Shown here: piece after piece, positions 40,411 to 48,538 of the stretch
Position numbering within the stretch: position 1 is the first letter of the stretch
Layout: every line of letters begins with the position of its first letter
NCBI RefSeq assembly: GCF_024362385.1
Contig: NZ_CP101466.1
Location: 434,001-498,000 of the forward strand
From: Arthrobacter sp. DNA4
GTDB lineage: Bacteria > Actinomycetota > Actinomycetes > Actinomycetales > Micrococcaceae
Direction of reading: 5' to 3'
DNA: 64,000 nt
Position numbers and translations under genes: made by a program
The notes under the pieces: generated by a model
Seen by the model: the letters and a program-made list of their open reading frames with translations, nothing else
Databases searched by the model: none
What the model was told of the DNA's origin: nothing

Positions 40411-40427
<17 letters not shown>

Positions 40428-40685
40428 GAGGAACTCCAGGTTTGGCCGGTCACGGGTGGCACGGCATGGATCGGGTCCCTCCCCGCTCTGTATTGGACCT
40501 GAGAGATTCCGCAAACCCATCAGGGCCTGCTTGCACCGTCGGTGAGTACTGCCGGAGCAGCACTGCTTTCCAGAGTCGCCTCGCCGTGACGGTACATGGG
40601 CCTGAGAGATTCCTGGGGAGGATTTGCTCCTACGGCGCCTGCCCGGTGATGGCCGGGAGAACTCTCCCGCCACAGCTCGAAAGGC
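40411..40685 (-). repeat. 275-bp inverted repeat, copy A (gcvP leader)
   Basis: This block, read on the minus strand, is the same as 43780-44054 on the plus strand: 235 identical bases, then four mismatches (ACCG here, GTAA in the other copy), then 36 identical bases. It covers the whole riboswitch, the ribosome binding site, the ATG and the first six codons of gcvP. Confidence 0.97.
40477..40675 (-). ncRNA. Tandem glycine riboswitch, gcvP leader
   Basis: Read on the minus strand, aptamer 1 begins GGCGGGAGAG and contains CGCCGTAGGAGCAAAT and TCTCAGGCCC; aptamer 2 begins ACTCTGGAAAG and contains CACCGACGGTGCAAGC, TCTCAGGTCC and the closing CAGAGCGGGGAGG. These are the fixed parts of the two cooperating glycine aptamers. 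The leader should turn on gcvP and the rest of the operon when glycine is high. About 50 bases separate it from the start codon. Confidence 0.95.
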
Positions 40686-40699
40686 ATATTGAAATGTGG

Positions 40700-40713
40700 G
40701 TGATTCGGCTCAC
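40700..40713. promoter_or_regulatory. CRP/GlxR-like site upstream of the gcv riboswitch
   Basis: GTGA-TTCGGC-TCAC, about 25 bases before the start of the riboswitch. It matches the GTGA-N6-TCAC form seen before the fructose operon and at 52691. Confidence 0.45.
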
Positions 40714-40772
40714 AGGTTACCGGCAAAGCGGGCCGGGGAGCAAATCGGTCCGTCATGAATTGGGGCTCCAGA

Positions 40773-40795
40773 GCGTTACGTGGATGGCGTAACGC
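40773..40795. promoter_or_regulatory. Inverted repeat between the divergent glycine leaders
   Basis: GCGTTAC and GTAACGC form a perfect 7-bp inverted repeat with a 9-base spacer, midway in the 320-base region between the gcvP and permease riboswitches. It could be a protein operator acting on both. Confidence 0.4.
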
Positions 40796-40996
40796 CGGGT
40801 TTGACTTTTGTCCGTGACGGACGCCACACTGAACCCCGTGATCCGGCCGGACAGCGGAACTGGCCCAAAGATGCTGGGTGCTCTGTTCGCCGTCCGGGAT
40901 CACCGGAGGCCCCACAATCCATTCTGCGCATTACCGCGCCTGGGATGGATGCCCTCCGACAACTGAACACTGATTTAGCAAGCAAACGCTTTTGAC

Positions 40997-41193
40997 CTGC
41001 GGCGGGAGAGCCCTGCCGGTACGTTCAGCAGGCGCCGTAGGAGCAAACCCTCCCCAGGAAACTCTCAGGCCCACGTACCGCCGCGGTGAGGCAACTCTGG
41101 AAAGCAGCCGGGCCCTGTCCTGGCTCACCGACGGTGCAAGCACGCCCATGCCGGCATGTGGAAACTCTCAGGTCCCAGACAGAGCGGGGAGGA
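40997..41193 (+). ncRNA. Tandem glycine riboswitch, permease leader
   Basis: Same two-aptamer plan as the gcvP leader: GGCGGGAGAG, CGCCGTAGGAGCAAAC and CTCTCAGGCCC for the first; ACTCTGGAAAGC, CACCGACGGTGCAAGC, CTCTCAGGTCCC and ACAGAGCGGGGAGG for the second. It differs from the other two copies in peripheral stems and loops, so it is an older, diverged paralogue. It controls a CycA-type permease and purU. It is 52 bases before the permease start. Confidence 0.95.
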
Positions 41194-41244
41194 AATCCAA
41201 TCTTTGCGACACCCCGGGTGCCGCTCGAACGATGGAGTTCCTCA

Positions 41245-42756
41245 ATGACGACCCATTCCCCGACGTCCCCCGGCGGCGGAGCCCCGCACCTGGAGCGGCA
41301 GCTCAGCAACCGCCACATCCAACTGATCGCCATCGGCGGTGCAATCGGCACTGGCCTGTTCATGGGCTCAGGCAAGACCATCTCGGCGGTAAGCCCCTCG
41401 GTGATCTTCGTGTACATGATCATCGGCTTCATGCTGTTCTTCGTCATGCGTGCCATGGGTGAACTGCTGCTCAGCAACCTCAACTACAAGTCCTTCAGCG
41501 ACTTTGCCGCTGACCTGCTGGGTCCATGGGCCGGCTTCTTCACAGGCTGGACCTACTGGTTCTGCTGGGTCATCACCGGCATTGCCGACGTCATCGCCAT
41601 CGCGGGCTACTCCAAAGAGCTGTGGCCCGGACTGCCCCTCTGGATTCCCGGCCTGGCCACCGTGGCCATCCTGCTCCTGCTGAACCTCACCACCGTGAAG
41701 GCGTTCGGCGAAACGGAGTTCTGGTTCGCACTCATCAAGATCATTGCCATTGCTGCCCTGATCATCGTTGGCCTGTTCATGATCTTCACCGGTTTCCAGT
41801 CCGACGCCGACCCTGCCACCTTCACCAACCTGTGGAGCCACGGCGGATTCTTCCCGAATGAGTTCATGGGCTTCGTGGCCGTCTTCCAGATCGCCGTTTT
41901 CGCGTTCGTGGGCATCGAACTGGTGGGCACCACCGCCGCCGAGGCCAAGAACCCGGAGCGGAACCTTCCCAAGGCCATCAACTCCATCCCCATCCGCGTG
42001 CTCCTCTTCTACGTGGGCGCCCTCATCATCCTGATGGCCGTCACCCCCTGGACCGAGTTCAGGGCCGGTCACAGCCCCTTCATCGCCATGTTCTCCCTGG
42101 CAGGCCTGGGCGCCGCGGCCACCGTGGTCAATCTCGTGGTGCTGAGCTCCGCGATGTCCTCCGCGAACTCCGGGATCTACTCGACGTCCCGCATGGTCTT
42201 CGGCCTTGCCCAGGAAGGCGACGCACCCGACGTCTTTGGCAAACTGTCCCGGCGGAAGGTGCCCCAGAACGCACTGTTCCTCTCCTGCGTGCTGCTGCTG
42301 TCCGGCGTCGTCCTCATGTATGCGGGCCAGGACGTGGGCAAGGCCTTCGACATGGTGACCACGGTCTCCGCCGTCTGCTTCGTCTTTGTCTGGTCCATCA
42401 TCCTGGCCAGCTACGTCGCCTTCCGCCGCCGCCGGCCGCACCTGCATGAAGCATCCAAGTTCAAGATGCCCGGCGGTGTTGCCATGGTCTGGGTGGTCTT
42501 CGCCTTCTTCGCCTTCGTGATCTGGACCCTCACCACCCAGCCGGACACCCTGGTTGCCCTGCTGGTCACCCCGGTGTGGTTCATCCTGCTGGGCGCCGCA
42601 TGGTTCGTCCTCCGCCGCCGGCCCGCACACCAGGCCCGTTTCGCCACGTTCCAGGCTGAACTGCAGGCAGACCAGGACTTCACCGACGCCGCATCAGGCA
42701 AGGCTGTCCGTACGGGTGCCGCCGCAGAAGCGGGGGAAGAGCGGGTCAAACGGTGA
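41245..42756 (+). CDS. Amino acid permease, CycA-like (D-Ala/D-Ser/glycine) type
   Basis: A 503-residue, 12-span APC superfamily transporter of the amino-acid-transporter subfamily. The N-terminal motif GGAIGTGLFMGSGKTI and FAFVGIELVGTTAAEAKNPE in span 6 are clear; SSAMSSANSGIYSTSRM resembles CycA. Control by a glycine riboswitch and pairing with purU support glycine (or alanine/serine) as substrate. A switch that turns it on at high glycine fits either uptake for catabolism or efflux. The start ATG is preceded by GGAGTTCCTCA, a leader like that of gcvP. Its end overlaps purU. Confidence 0.9.
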   Translation: MTTHSPTSPGGGAPHLERQLSNRHIQLIAIGGAIGTGLFMGSGKTISAVSPSVIFVYMIIGFMLFFVMRAMGELLLSNLNYKSFSDFAADLLGPWAGFFTGWTYWFCWVITGIADVIAIAGYSKELWPGLPLWIPGLATVAILLLLNLTTVKAFGETEFWFALIKIIAIAALIIVGLFMIFTGFQSDADPATFTNLWSHGGFFPNEFMGFVAVFQIAVFAFVGIELVGTTAAEAKNPERNLPKAINSIPIRVLLFYVGALIILMAVTPWTEFRAGHSPFIAMFSLAGLGAAATVVNLVVLSSAMSSANSGIYSTSRMVFGLAQEGDAPDVFGKLSRRKVPQNALFLSCVLLLSGVVLMYAGQDVGKAFDMVTTVSAVCFVFVWSIILASYVAFRRRRPHLHEASKFKMPGGVAMVWVVFAFFAFVIWTLTTQPDTLVALLVTPVWFILLGAAWFVLRRRPAHQARFATFQAELQADQDFTDAASGKAVRTGAAAEAGEERVKR

Positions 42757-43697
42757 TCGCCGCGGAGGCCCGCGTGTCCGAGCTGAGCGCATCCGAACCT
42801 GGGACTTCTGAAGCCGGCCAGCTGCAGGCTGTGGCAGCCCACGAAACGGGCCGGGAATTCGTGCTGACGTTCCATTGCCCGGATGCCCTTGGCATTGTCC
42901 AGGCGGTGGCGGCATACCTGCTGGAACAGGAATGCTACATCGTGGACATCAAGCAGTTCGGCGACAGGGCAAGCGGCCGGTTCTTCATGCGAATCCACGT
43001 CACCTCGCGGGTTGAGCTGGACCTTGGCCGCCTCCGGGCCGGTTTCGGTCAAGTGGCCCAGGAGTGGCAGATGGACTGGCGGCTGGAACGCCACGGACGC
43101 AAGCAGCCCATCCTGGTGATGGTCTCCAAGTACGAGCACTGCCTCAACGACCTCCTGTTCCGCGCCCGCAGTGGTGAGTTGCCCGTGGAGATCGCCGCCG
43201 TGGTGTCCAATCACCCGGACCTGGAACCGCTTGCGGCGTGGCACGGCGTTCCGTTCCACCACATCCCTGTGACGCCGGAAACCAAGGCCGATGCCGAGGA
43301 GCGGCTGCTGGGCCTGGTGGACCACTACGCTGTGGAGTTGGTGGTGCTGGCCCGCTACATGCAGGTGCTCAGCGACGAGGCCACCACCCGCCTCAGTGGC
43401 AAGGCCATCAACATCCACCACTCATTCCTGCCCAGCTTCAAGGGTGCCAAGCCCTACCACCAGGCCTACGAGCGGGGCGTCAAAACGGTGGGCGCCACAG
43501 CCCACTACGTCAACTCGGAGCTGGACGAGGGGCCCATCATCTCCCAGCAGGTCATCGAGGTGGACCACACGTACTCCGCTTCGGACCTGGTCACGGTTGG
43601 CCGCGACGCCGAATGCAAGGCGCTCACGAATGCCGTCCGCTGGCACGCTGAAGGGCGGATAGTCCTCTCCGGCAACCGGACGGTCATCCTGCGCTAG
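42753..43697 (+). CDS. purU: Formyltetrahydrofolate deformylase
   Basis: A 314-residue enzyme that frees formate from 10-formyl-tetrahydrofolate and so releases folate. An ACT domain at the N-terminus (LTFHCPDALGIVQAVAAYLL) binds an amino acid, classically glycine or methionine as effectors. The C-terminal formyl hydrolase domain has NIHHSFLPSFKGAKPYHQA near residue 218 with the catalytic Asn-His. The GTG start overlaps the permease stop. In the glycine setting it recycles THF that glycine cleavage loads with one-carbon units. Confidence 0.95.
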   Translation: MIAAEARVSELSASEPGTSEAGQLQAVAAHETGREFVLTFHCPDALGIVQAVAAYLLEQECYIVDIKQFGDRASGRFFMRIHVTSRVELDLGRLRAGFGQVAQEWQMDWRLERHGRKQPILVMVSKYEHCLNDLLFRARSGELPVEIAAVVSNHPDLEPLAAWHGVPFHHIPVTPETKADAEERLLGLVDHYAVELVVLARYMQVLSDEATTRLSGKAINIHHSFLPSFKGAKPYHQAYERGVKTVGATAHYVNSELDEGPIISQQVIEVDHTYSASDLVTVGRDAECKALTNAVRWHAEGRIVLSGNRTVILR

Positions 43698-43779
43698 TTG
43701 CCCATCCACGCGGTAGCGCCCGCACTCCCTCCAGCCGGAGGGGCAGGTGCCGGCCGCCGTGGCACCACATCTGAAAACA

Positions 43780-44054
43780 GCCTTTCGAGCTGTGGCGGGA
43801 GAGTTCTCCCGGCCATCACCGGGCAGGCGCCGTAGGAGCAAATCCTCCCCAGGAATCTCTCAGGCCCATGTACCGTCACGGCGAGGCGACTCTGGAAAGC
43901 AGTGCTGCTCCGGCAGTACTCACCGACGGTGCAAGCAGGCCCTGATGGGTTTGCGGAATCTCTCAGGTCCAATACAGAGCGGGGAGGGACCCGATCCATG
44001 CCGTGCCACCCGTGGTAAGCCAAACCTGGAGTTCCTCATGACGATTCAATCCCT
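43780..44054 (+). repeat. 275-bp inverted repeat, copy B (metF-like leader)
   Basis: Plus-strand match of 40411-40685 read on the minus strand; 271 of 275 bases are the same, all four differences clustered at 44015-44018. It ends inside codon 6 of the metF-like gene. The 3.1-kb segment between the copies holds the permease, purU and the second riboswitch. Confidence 0.97.
43790..43988 (+). ncRNA. Tandem glycine riboswitch, metF-like leader
   Basis: All 199 bases equal the gcvP riboswitch. Both aptamers are intact, so it should sense glycine in the same way. The promoter of gcvP is not part of the copied block; this copy starts 93 bases after the purU stop and could be transcribed by read-through or by a promoter of its own that I could not identify. 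Confidence 0.95.
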
Positions 44055-44874
44055 CATGGCAACAGCCGCAGCATCGATTCCCGCGGAAGGACAGGGCGGC
44101 AAGTCCGGTGCGGTACTGCCTGTCCGGATGCAGGTCATTCCCTCGGAGGGTATTGCCGCCCGCATCCAGGCCGCCGTACCCGCGGGGACACAGCTGACGG
44201 TGACGTGCCTGCCCGGCCGGGGTGTGGGACCCACCATCCGGACGGCCATCGAGCTTGCCTACCTTGGCTTCGAGGTTGTCCCGCACCTGGCCGCACGAAG
44301 CATCGAAAGCCGTGAGCAACTGGCCGGCGTGCTCCGGAACTGCCACGACGCCGGCATCAGCGAAGTGTTCGCCGTCGGCGGTCACGCGGGGGAGCCGGCC
44401 GGTCCCTATGACAGCAGCCTTCCATTGCTGGAGGATATCGCGGAGGTTTCCGGCGGACGGATCCGGGCCGGGGTGGCGGGCTACCCTGAGGGACACCCGG
44501 ACCACAGTGAACTGCACATGCTCGATGCCCTGCTGGAAAAGCAGCATCTGGCGTCGTCAGTGGTGACGCAACTGTGCTTTTCGGCCCCCCGGATCCAGTG
44601 GTACGCCCAAACCCTGCGCCGGGAAGGGGTGCGCCTGCCTGTCTGGGCTGGGGTGCCCGGCGCTGTTCCGCGGGCCGAGTTGATTTCCCTTGCGACCAGG
44701 ATCGGGGTGGGCCCATCCCTCAAACTGCTGAGCCGAAGGGGCCCGCTTGGCCGCCGCCTGCTCCGGGGCGGCCACTACTCGCCCGAGTCCATCGTGGCGG
44801 AACTGCAGCGCGGCGGGGCAGTGGAAGGTATCCACCTTTACACGTTCAACAACCTGGCCGGTCCCGCCAGCTAG
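44038..44874 (+). CDS. Methylenetetrahydrofolate reductase-like protein
   Basis: A 278-residue protein of the MTHFR (MetF) fold. After an odd start MTIQSLMATAAAS come LTVTCLPGRGVGPTIRTA, VPHLAARSIESREQLAG (the His-Arg strand), EVFAVGGHAGEPAGPYD and a late GIHLYTFNN strand, all in MTHFR order, though it is shorter and more diverged than canonical MetF. It likely reduces methylene-THF made by glycine cleavage. The first six codons and the start region are copied from gcvP (see repeat), so the ancestral start may be the ATG at 44056 (residue 7). Regulated by the third glycine riboswitch. Confidence 0.82.
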   Translation: MTIQSLMATAAASIPAEGQGGKSGAVLPVRMQVIPSEGIAARIQAAVPAGTQLTVTCLPGRGVGPTIRTAIELAYLGFEVVPHLAARSIESREQLAGVLRNCHDAGISEVFAVGGHAGEPAGPYDSSLPLLEDIAEVSGGRIRAGVAGYPEGHPDHSELHMLDALLEKQHLASSVVTQLCFSAPRIQWYAQTLRREGVRLPVWAGVPGAVPRAELISLATRIGVGPSLKLLSRRGPLGRRLLRGGHYSPESIVAELQRGGAVEGIHLYTFNNLAGPAS

Positions 44875-44917
44875 GAGGCCGGGGCCGGGGTGGCATGTGA
44901 CGCGGATCGGAAAGTTC

Positions 44918-44935
44918 AGCATGCTTAGTGTTTGT
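44918..44935. promoter_or_regulatory. Shared AGCATGCTTA motif
   Basis: AGCATGCTTAGTGTTTGT agrees at 16 of 18 bases with 12672-12689. It lies 63 bases before the EcsC-like gene. A weaker version is at 63503. Confidence 0.4.
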
Positions 44936-44997
44936 CCACATAGGATGGATAAGCACGGCAGCCTACCCGCTGCAGGTCGATTTGAATGAAGGTGACC

Positions 44998-45801
44998 ATG
45001 GCCAGGCGCAGCAATCCCGCAGTACGAATCGCACAGGAAACCGCCCACAACGCAATGTTCGATGCCGACGGCAAACCCAAGCCCGGTGTCCACAACATGC
45101 TGCTGAAGGCAGTGCAGATCCAGCGGCCCCTGGTGGTGGCCTACATCCGCCGGCTCCAGAAGAAGCATCCGCGGGCCACCGCCGCCCAGTTGGCCGCCAT
45201 CGCAGAGCGTGACTACCTGCGCGCAGTGGCCGGTGGGGGCGCCCTGGTGGGAGCCACCGCCGTCGTCCCTGGTGTTGGAACCGTGGCGTCGCTGGGACTT
45301 TCCGCAGCCGCAACCGTCGGCTTCCTGGAGGCGACGGCCCTCTACGCGACCTCGCTGGCAGAGCTCCACGGCATCCGCCTCACCAATCCCGAGAAGGCCG
45401 GCACCATGGTCATGGCCATCATGCTTGGTGAGGAAGGCACCGCCCTGCTGGGAACGCTCAGCGGCCAGGCGGCCGGCGGCGCCAAGCCCGCCGACGTCTG
45501 GGGAAACATGCTGTCCAAGTCCTCGATGCCTGGATTCGGCAGCGTCCGGAAGAGTATCCAGCACGCCTTCCTGAAGAACCTGCTCAAACGGCAGGGCACT
45601 GCGCTGTTCGGCCGGGCCCTCCCCTTCGGCATAGGGGCAGTTGTGGGCGGAGCCGGTAACCTCGTGATGGGCCGTGCCGTGGCGCAGAACGCCAGGGAGG
45701 CGTTCGGACCCATGCCGGACACCATTCCCGGGGAGCTGACCGCCGCTGCCGGGCCGGACAACCTGACCCTGGAAGGCAACACACTTGGATCTCAACGCTG
45801 A
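44998..45801 (+). CDS. EcsC-like membrane-associated protein
   Basis: A 267-residue protein. The central part has GALVGATAVVPGVGTVASLG and FLEATALYATSLAELHGIRL, which resemble the EcsC family, together with a hydrophobic Gly/Ala-rich hairpin and a further GIGAVVGGAGNLVMG near the C-terminus. EcsC-like proteins are membrane-linked and of unknown mechanism. The start at 44998 has GAAGGTGA just upstream; an ATG at 44986 is in frame but would place that site inside the gene. It overlaps the next gene, pxpA, by 17 bases. Confidence 0.75.
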   Translation: MARRSNPAVRIAQETAHNAMFDADGKPKPGVHNMLLKAVQIQRPLVVAYIRRLQKKHPRATAAQLAAIAERDYLRAVAGGGALVGATAVVPGVGTVASLGLSAAATVGFLEATALYATSLAELHGIRLTNPEKAGTMVMAIMLGEEGTALLGTLSGQAAGGAKPADVWGNMLSKSSMPGFGSVRKSIQHAFLKNLLKRQGTALFGRALPFGIGAVVGGAGNLVMGRAVAQNAREAFGPMPDTIPGELTAAAGPDNLTLEGNTLGSQR

Positions 45802-46534
45802 TGTAGGCCAATCATTCGGCTCCTGGACCGCGGGAGGCGATCCGGCGATGTTTCAGCTGGCCACCAGCGTCAACGTAGCGTGCGGCCTCCACGCAGGCGA
45901 TCCCGTCACCATGCTGGACAGCTGCCGGGCGGCTTACGAACTTGACGTCACCGTGGGTGCGCACCTTGGCTACCGCGATATGGCCGGTTTTGGCCGTCGC
46001 TCGCTGGACATGAGTTTTGATGAGCTATTCGGCGACGTGCTGTACCAGCTGGGCGCGCTCGACGGCGTCGCACATGCCGTGGGTGCCTCGGTGGACTTCG
46101 TGAAGCCACACGGTGCGCTGTATGACACGCTGATCCATGATGCCGAGCAGGCCGCCGCCCTGGTTGCGGCCGTGAACGCCTACGATCCCGGACTTCCCAT
46201 CCTGGGCTTCCCGGGCTCGGAGCTGCTGAAGCAGGCCAAGGAAGCCGGCCACCCCGTATTCACCGAGGCCTTCGCCGACCGCGCCTACTACGCCGACGGC
46301 ACCCTTGTGCCGCTTTCCAGGGAAGACGCCACGCTGCACGACGTCGACACTATCGTTGAGCGGGCCGTTCGCCTGGCCACGAAAGGCGAAGTGGTGGCCA
46401 TCGACGGGTCCATCGTCACCGTCCAGCCGGACTCCCTGCGACTGCAGGGCGGCAGCCCCCGCGCCGTGGAGACGGCGGCAAACATTCGGGCAGGTCTTGA
46501 AGCCGCAGGCGTGGAGCTGGAGGCCTTCGCATAG
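45785..46534 (+). CDS. pxpA: 5-oxoprolinase subunit A (LamB/YcsF family)
   Basis: A 249-residue protein of the LamB/YcsF family, the PxpA subunit of bacterial ATP-dependent 5-oxoprolinase, which opens pyroglutamate to glutamate. The N-terminal MDLNADVGQSFGSWTAGGD, SVNVACGLHAGDPVTM and VGAHLGYRDMAGFGRR, and FVKPHGALYDTL in the middle, are all family marks. It starts with TTG inside the end of the preceding gene. PxpB and PxpC, the other subunits, are not adjacent, so it must team with proteins coded elsewhere. A short hairpin (CCGTTGG/CCAACGG) lies 33 bases after the stop. Confidence 0.9.
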   Translation: MDLNADVGQSFGSWTAGGDPAMFQLATSVNVACGLHAGDPVTMLDSCRAAYELDVTVGAHLGYRDMAGFGRRSLDMSFDELFGDVLYQLGALDGVAHAVGASVDFVKPHGALYDTLIHDAEQAAALVAAVNAYDPGLPILGFPGSELLKQAKEAGHPVFTEAFADRAYYADGTLVPLSREDATLHDVDTIVERAVRLATKGEVVAIDGSIVTVQPDSLRLQGGSPRAVETAANIRAGLEAAGVELEAFA

Positions 46535-46599
46535 GACCCAGCCGTTTTGAAGCTGGATTGGCATACCCGTTGGCGTACCAACGGCGTGGCAGGCCGGCT

Positions 46600-46986
46600 T
46601 CACGGTGACAGGGCGTATGGCTCGGCGTGCAATTCGGCCCAGAGTGGATCGTTGGTAAGCAGGTCGTTGAGGTCCACGTATCTGGCGTCGTCGGGTTCCC
46701 ACTGCGGGAGGTCTTCGAGGTGCGCGTCGAGGCACCGGCATTCACGGGGCACGGCCCATTGGAGTCGTGGTGGCCAGCTTCCTGGTGGCCAGTGGGTTGG
46801 TTCTGTGTCCTGGTGTTCGGCGTTGTAGTGGCGTCCGGTGGGTGAGGTCCAGCCGGGCGCATTGTTTTCGGTTGCGGGGTGGGGTGTCCATTGGCTGTGG
46901 TGCTTGAGCCGGTGGTGTTTGGGGCACTGACATTTGAGCCCGCCCCCTGCCCAATCCGCCAGGCCGTCAACGCCACCCGCGGCCAA
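46600..46986 (-). pseudogene. Remnant of a DUF222-type HNH endonuclease (C-terminus only)
   Basis: Read leftwards, the segment LKCQCPKHHRLKHHSQWTP then PGWTSPTGRHYNAEHQD is the zinc-binding HNH tail typical of the many DUF222/HNH proteins of Arthrobacter relatives. The large N-terminal DUF222 part is absent and the upstream sequence (GGVDGLADWAGG) does not look like coding DNA of the family. It stands in a 593-base gap between pxpA and the DUF445 gene. It is a dead fragment left from a once larger repeat-family gene. Confidence 0.75.
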
Positions 46987-47070
46987 AGGTGCTTTGACCC
47001 TAAAAAGCGCGTGCCGCCGTCGTACGCATTCCCGCTGCGCAGGTCCCTTCCCGCACCCCTAATACCTGTC

Positions 47071-47115
47071 GCGAAAAGGAATGTGCGCAGCGAAAAAATC
47101 TACCCGCAGCGAAAA
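47071..47115. repeat. Three short direct repeats, 19-base period
   Basis: GCGAAAA occurs at 47071, 47090 and 47109, exactly 19 bases apart, with CGCA just before the second and third. It is in the spacer after the DUF445 gene. Too short and too few for CRISPR. Confidence 0.5.
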
Positions 47116-47127
47116 GCCCCGAGCGAC

Positions 47128-48489
47128 TTACCCAAAAATCAGCTGCGCTACCGTAAAAATCGCCAGCCCGGCGAGGGACCCCACCACAGTTCCGTTGATG
47201 CGGATGAACTGCAGGTCCTTGCCTACCTGGAGCTCAATCTTCTGCGAGGTTTCCTCGGCATCCCAGCGCGCCACGGTGTCCGTGATGACTCCGGCGATGT
47301 CCGAACGGTAGGTCCGGACCAGGTACCCCGCGGCGTCGCCGATCCAGGCGTTGACCTTGCTTACCAGTTCCGGATCCTGCACCAGGCGCGAGCCAAAATC
47401 GCGCACCGCTGCCTTGAACTTGATGGTGAGCTCACTGTCCGGATCGTCCACGGCACCCAGCAGCGCGTTCTTGACCGTGCCCCAGGTCCGGGACGCGAGC
47501 TCGCGGACTTCGGGGTCACCCAGCACCTGCGCCTTGATGTCCTCTGCGCGGGCAATCATCGCCGGATCATGCTGCAGGTCCTGCGCAAGGTCGTTCAGGT
47601 ACTTGTCGATTGACTGCCGCACCTGATGGCGGGGGTCGGCCTGGACCGCGCGCACGAACTTGAGGATTTCGAGGTAGACCTTGTCGCCCACCAGGCCGTC
47701 CACGAACTGCGGAACCCAGGTGGGGGAGCGGTCGGACACCAGGCGGGTCACGGTCTCGTGGTTGTCATCCACCCAGTCCGCGGCACGGTCCACCAACAGG
47801 TCCACCAGCGTGTGGTGGTGCCCGTCGTGGAAAACCCGCTCCGCCAGCCTGCCCACCGGAGGCCCCCACGGCGGAGCAAGCAGGTGCTTGCGAACCATGC
47901 CCTCGATGACGGCCTGGACGTCGTCGTCATTCAAAACCTTGAAAGCGCCGCGGATCACCGCAGCCCCTTCCCTGGCCACACGGTCGGCGCCACCGGGGGT
48001 TGCCAGCCATTCGCCGGCGCGGCGGGCGATATTGACGCTGGCCAGCTTGTCCTGGACCACCTGTTCGGAGAGGAAATTGGTCTCCACGAACTCACCGAGG
48101 GAGGCGCCAATCTGGTCCTTGCGGCGCGGAATGATCGCTGTGTGCGGGATCTTGATGCCCATGGGGTACTTGAACAGCGCCGTCACGGCGAACCAGTCGG
48201 CCAGCGCGCCCACCATGCCACCCTCGGCGGCCGCACGCACGTACTGCAGCCAGGGATAGTCCTTCTGCAGCGCGAACGCGAAGACAAAGATTACGGCCAT
48301 GGCGATCAGCAGGCTCAGCGCCAGCAGCTTCATTTTCCGCAGCGCTGCCGCCTTTTCGGCGTCGCCGGCACCAAGCTGGCGGCTTACGACGGCGGCACCC
48401 ACCTTGCTGCCCGGCGGCACCCCCCGCGCTGCCTCCGCGGGCGCTTCCTGCGTGGTTGGCCCAGTAGTTGCCTCAGAGTTCACCTGCAT
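47128..48489 (-). CDS. DUF445 family membrane protein
   Basis: A 453-residue protein with a span near residues 54-75 (LALSLLIAMAVIFVFAFAL), a long soluble helical part and a C-terminal span (GSLAGLAIFTVAQLIF). The family mark is the ADWFAVTALFKYPMGIKIPHTAIIP region after the first span (here at about 95-125). DUF445 proteins are thought to be envelope or membrane-scaffold proteins; role unknown. It is convergent with the HNH remnant side and divergent from the glycerophosphodiesterase gene at 48539. Confidence 0.88.
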   Translation of the reverse strand: MQVNSEATTGPTTQEAPAEAARGVPPGSKVGAAVVSRQLGAGDAEKAAALRKMKLLALSLLIAMAVIFVFAFALQKDYPWLQYVRAAAEGGMVGALADWFAVTALFKYPMGIKIPHTAIIPRRKDQIGASLGEFVETNFLSEQVVQDKLASVNIARRAGEWLATPGGADRVAREGAAVIRGAFKVLNDDDVQAVIEGMVRKHLLAPPWGPPVGRLAERVFHDGHHHTLVDLLVDRAADWVDDNHETVTRLVSDRSPTWVPQFVDGLVGDKVYLEILKFVRAVQADPRHQVRQSIDKYLNDLAQDLQHDPAMIARAEDIKAQVLGDPEVRELASRTWGTVKNALLGAVDDPDSELTIKFKAAVRDFGSRLVQDPELVSKVNAWIGDAAGYLVRTYRSDIAGVITDTVARWDAEETSQKIELQVGKDLQFIRINGTVVGSLAGLAIFTVAQLIFG

Positions 48490-48538
48490 GTGCCAAGCCT
48501 AGCCCCGAAGGCGGGGGCCGGTCGGCTACCGTGTGTCC

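Noticed and set aside
40477..40675. T-box or SAM leader
   Set aside because: No T-box sequence or SAM-type core; the two-aptamer glycine pattern is complete.
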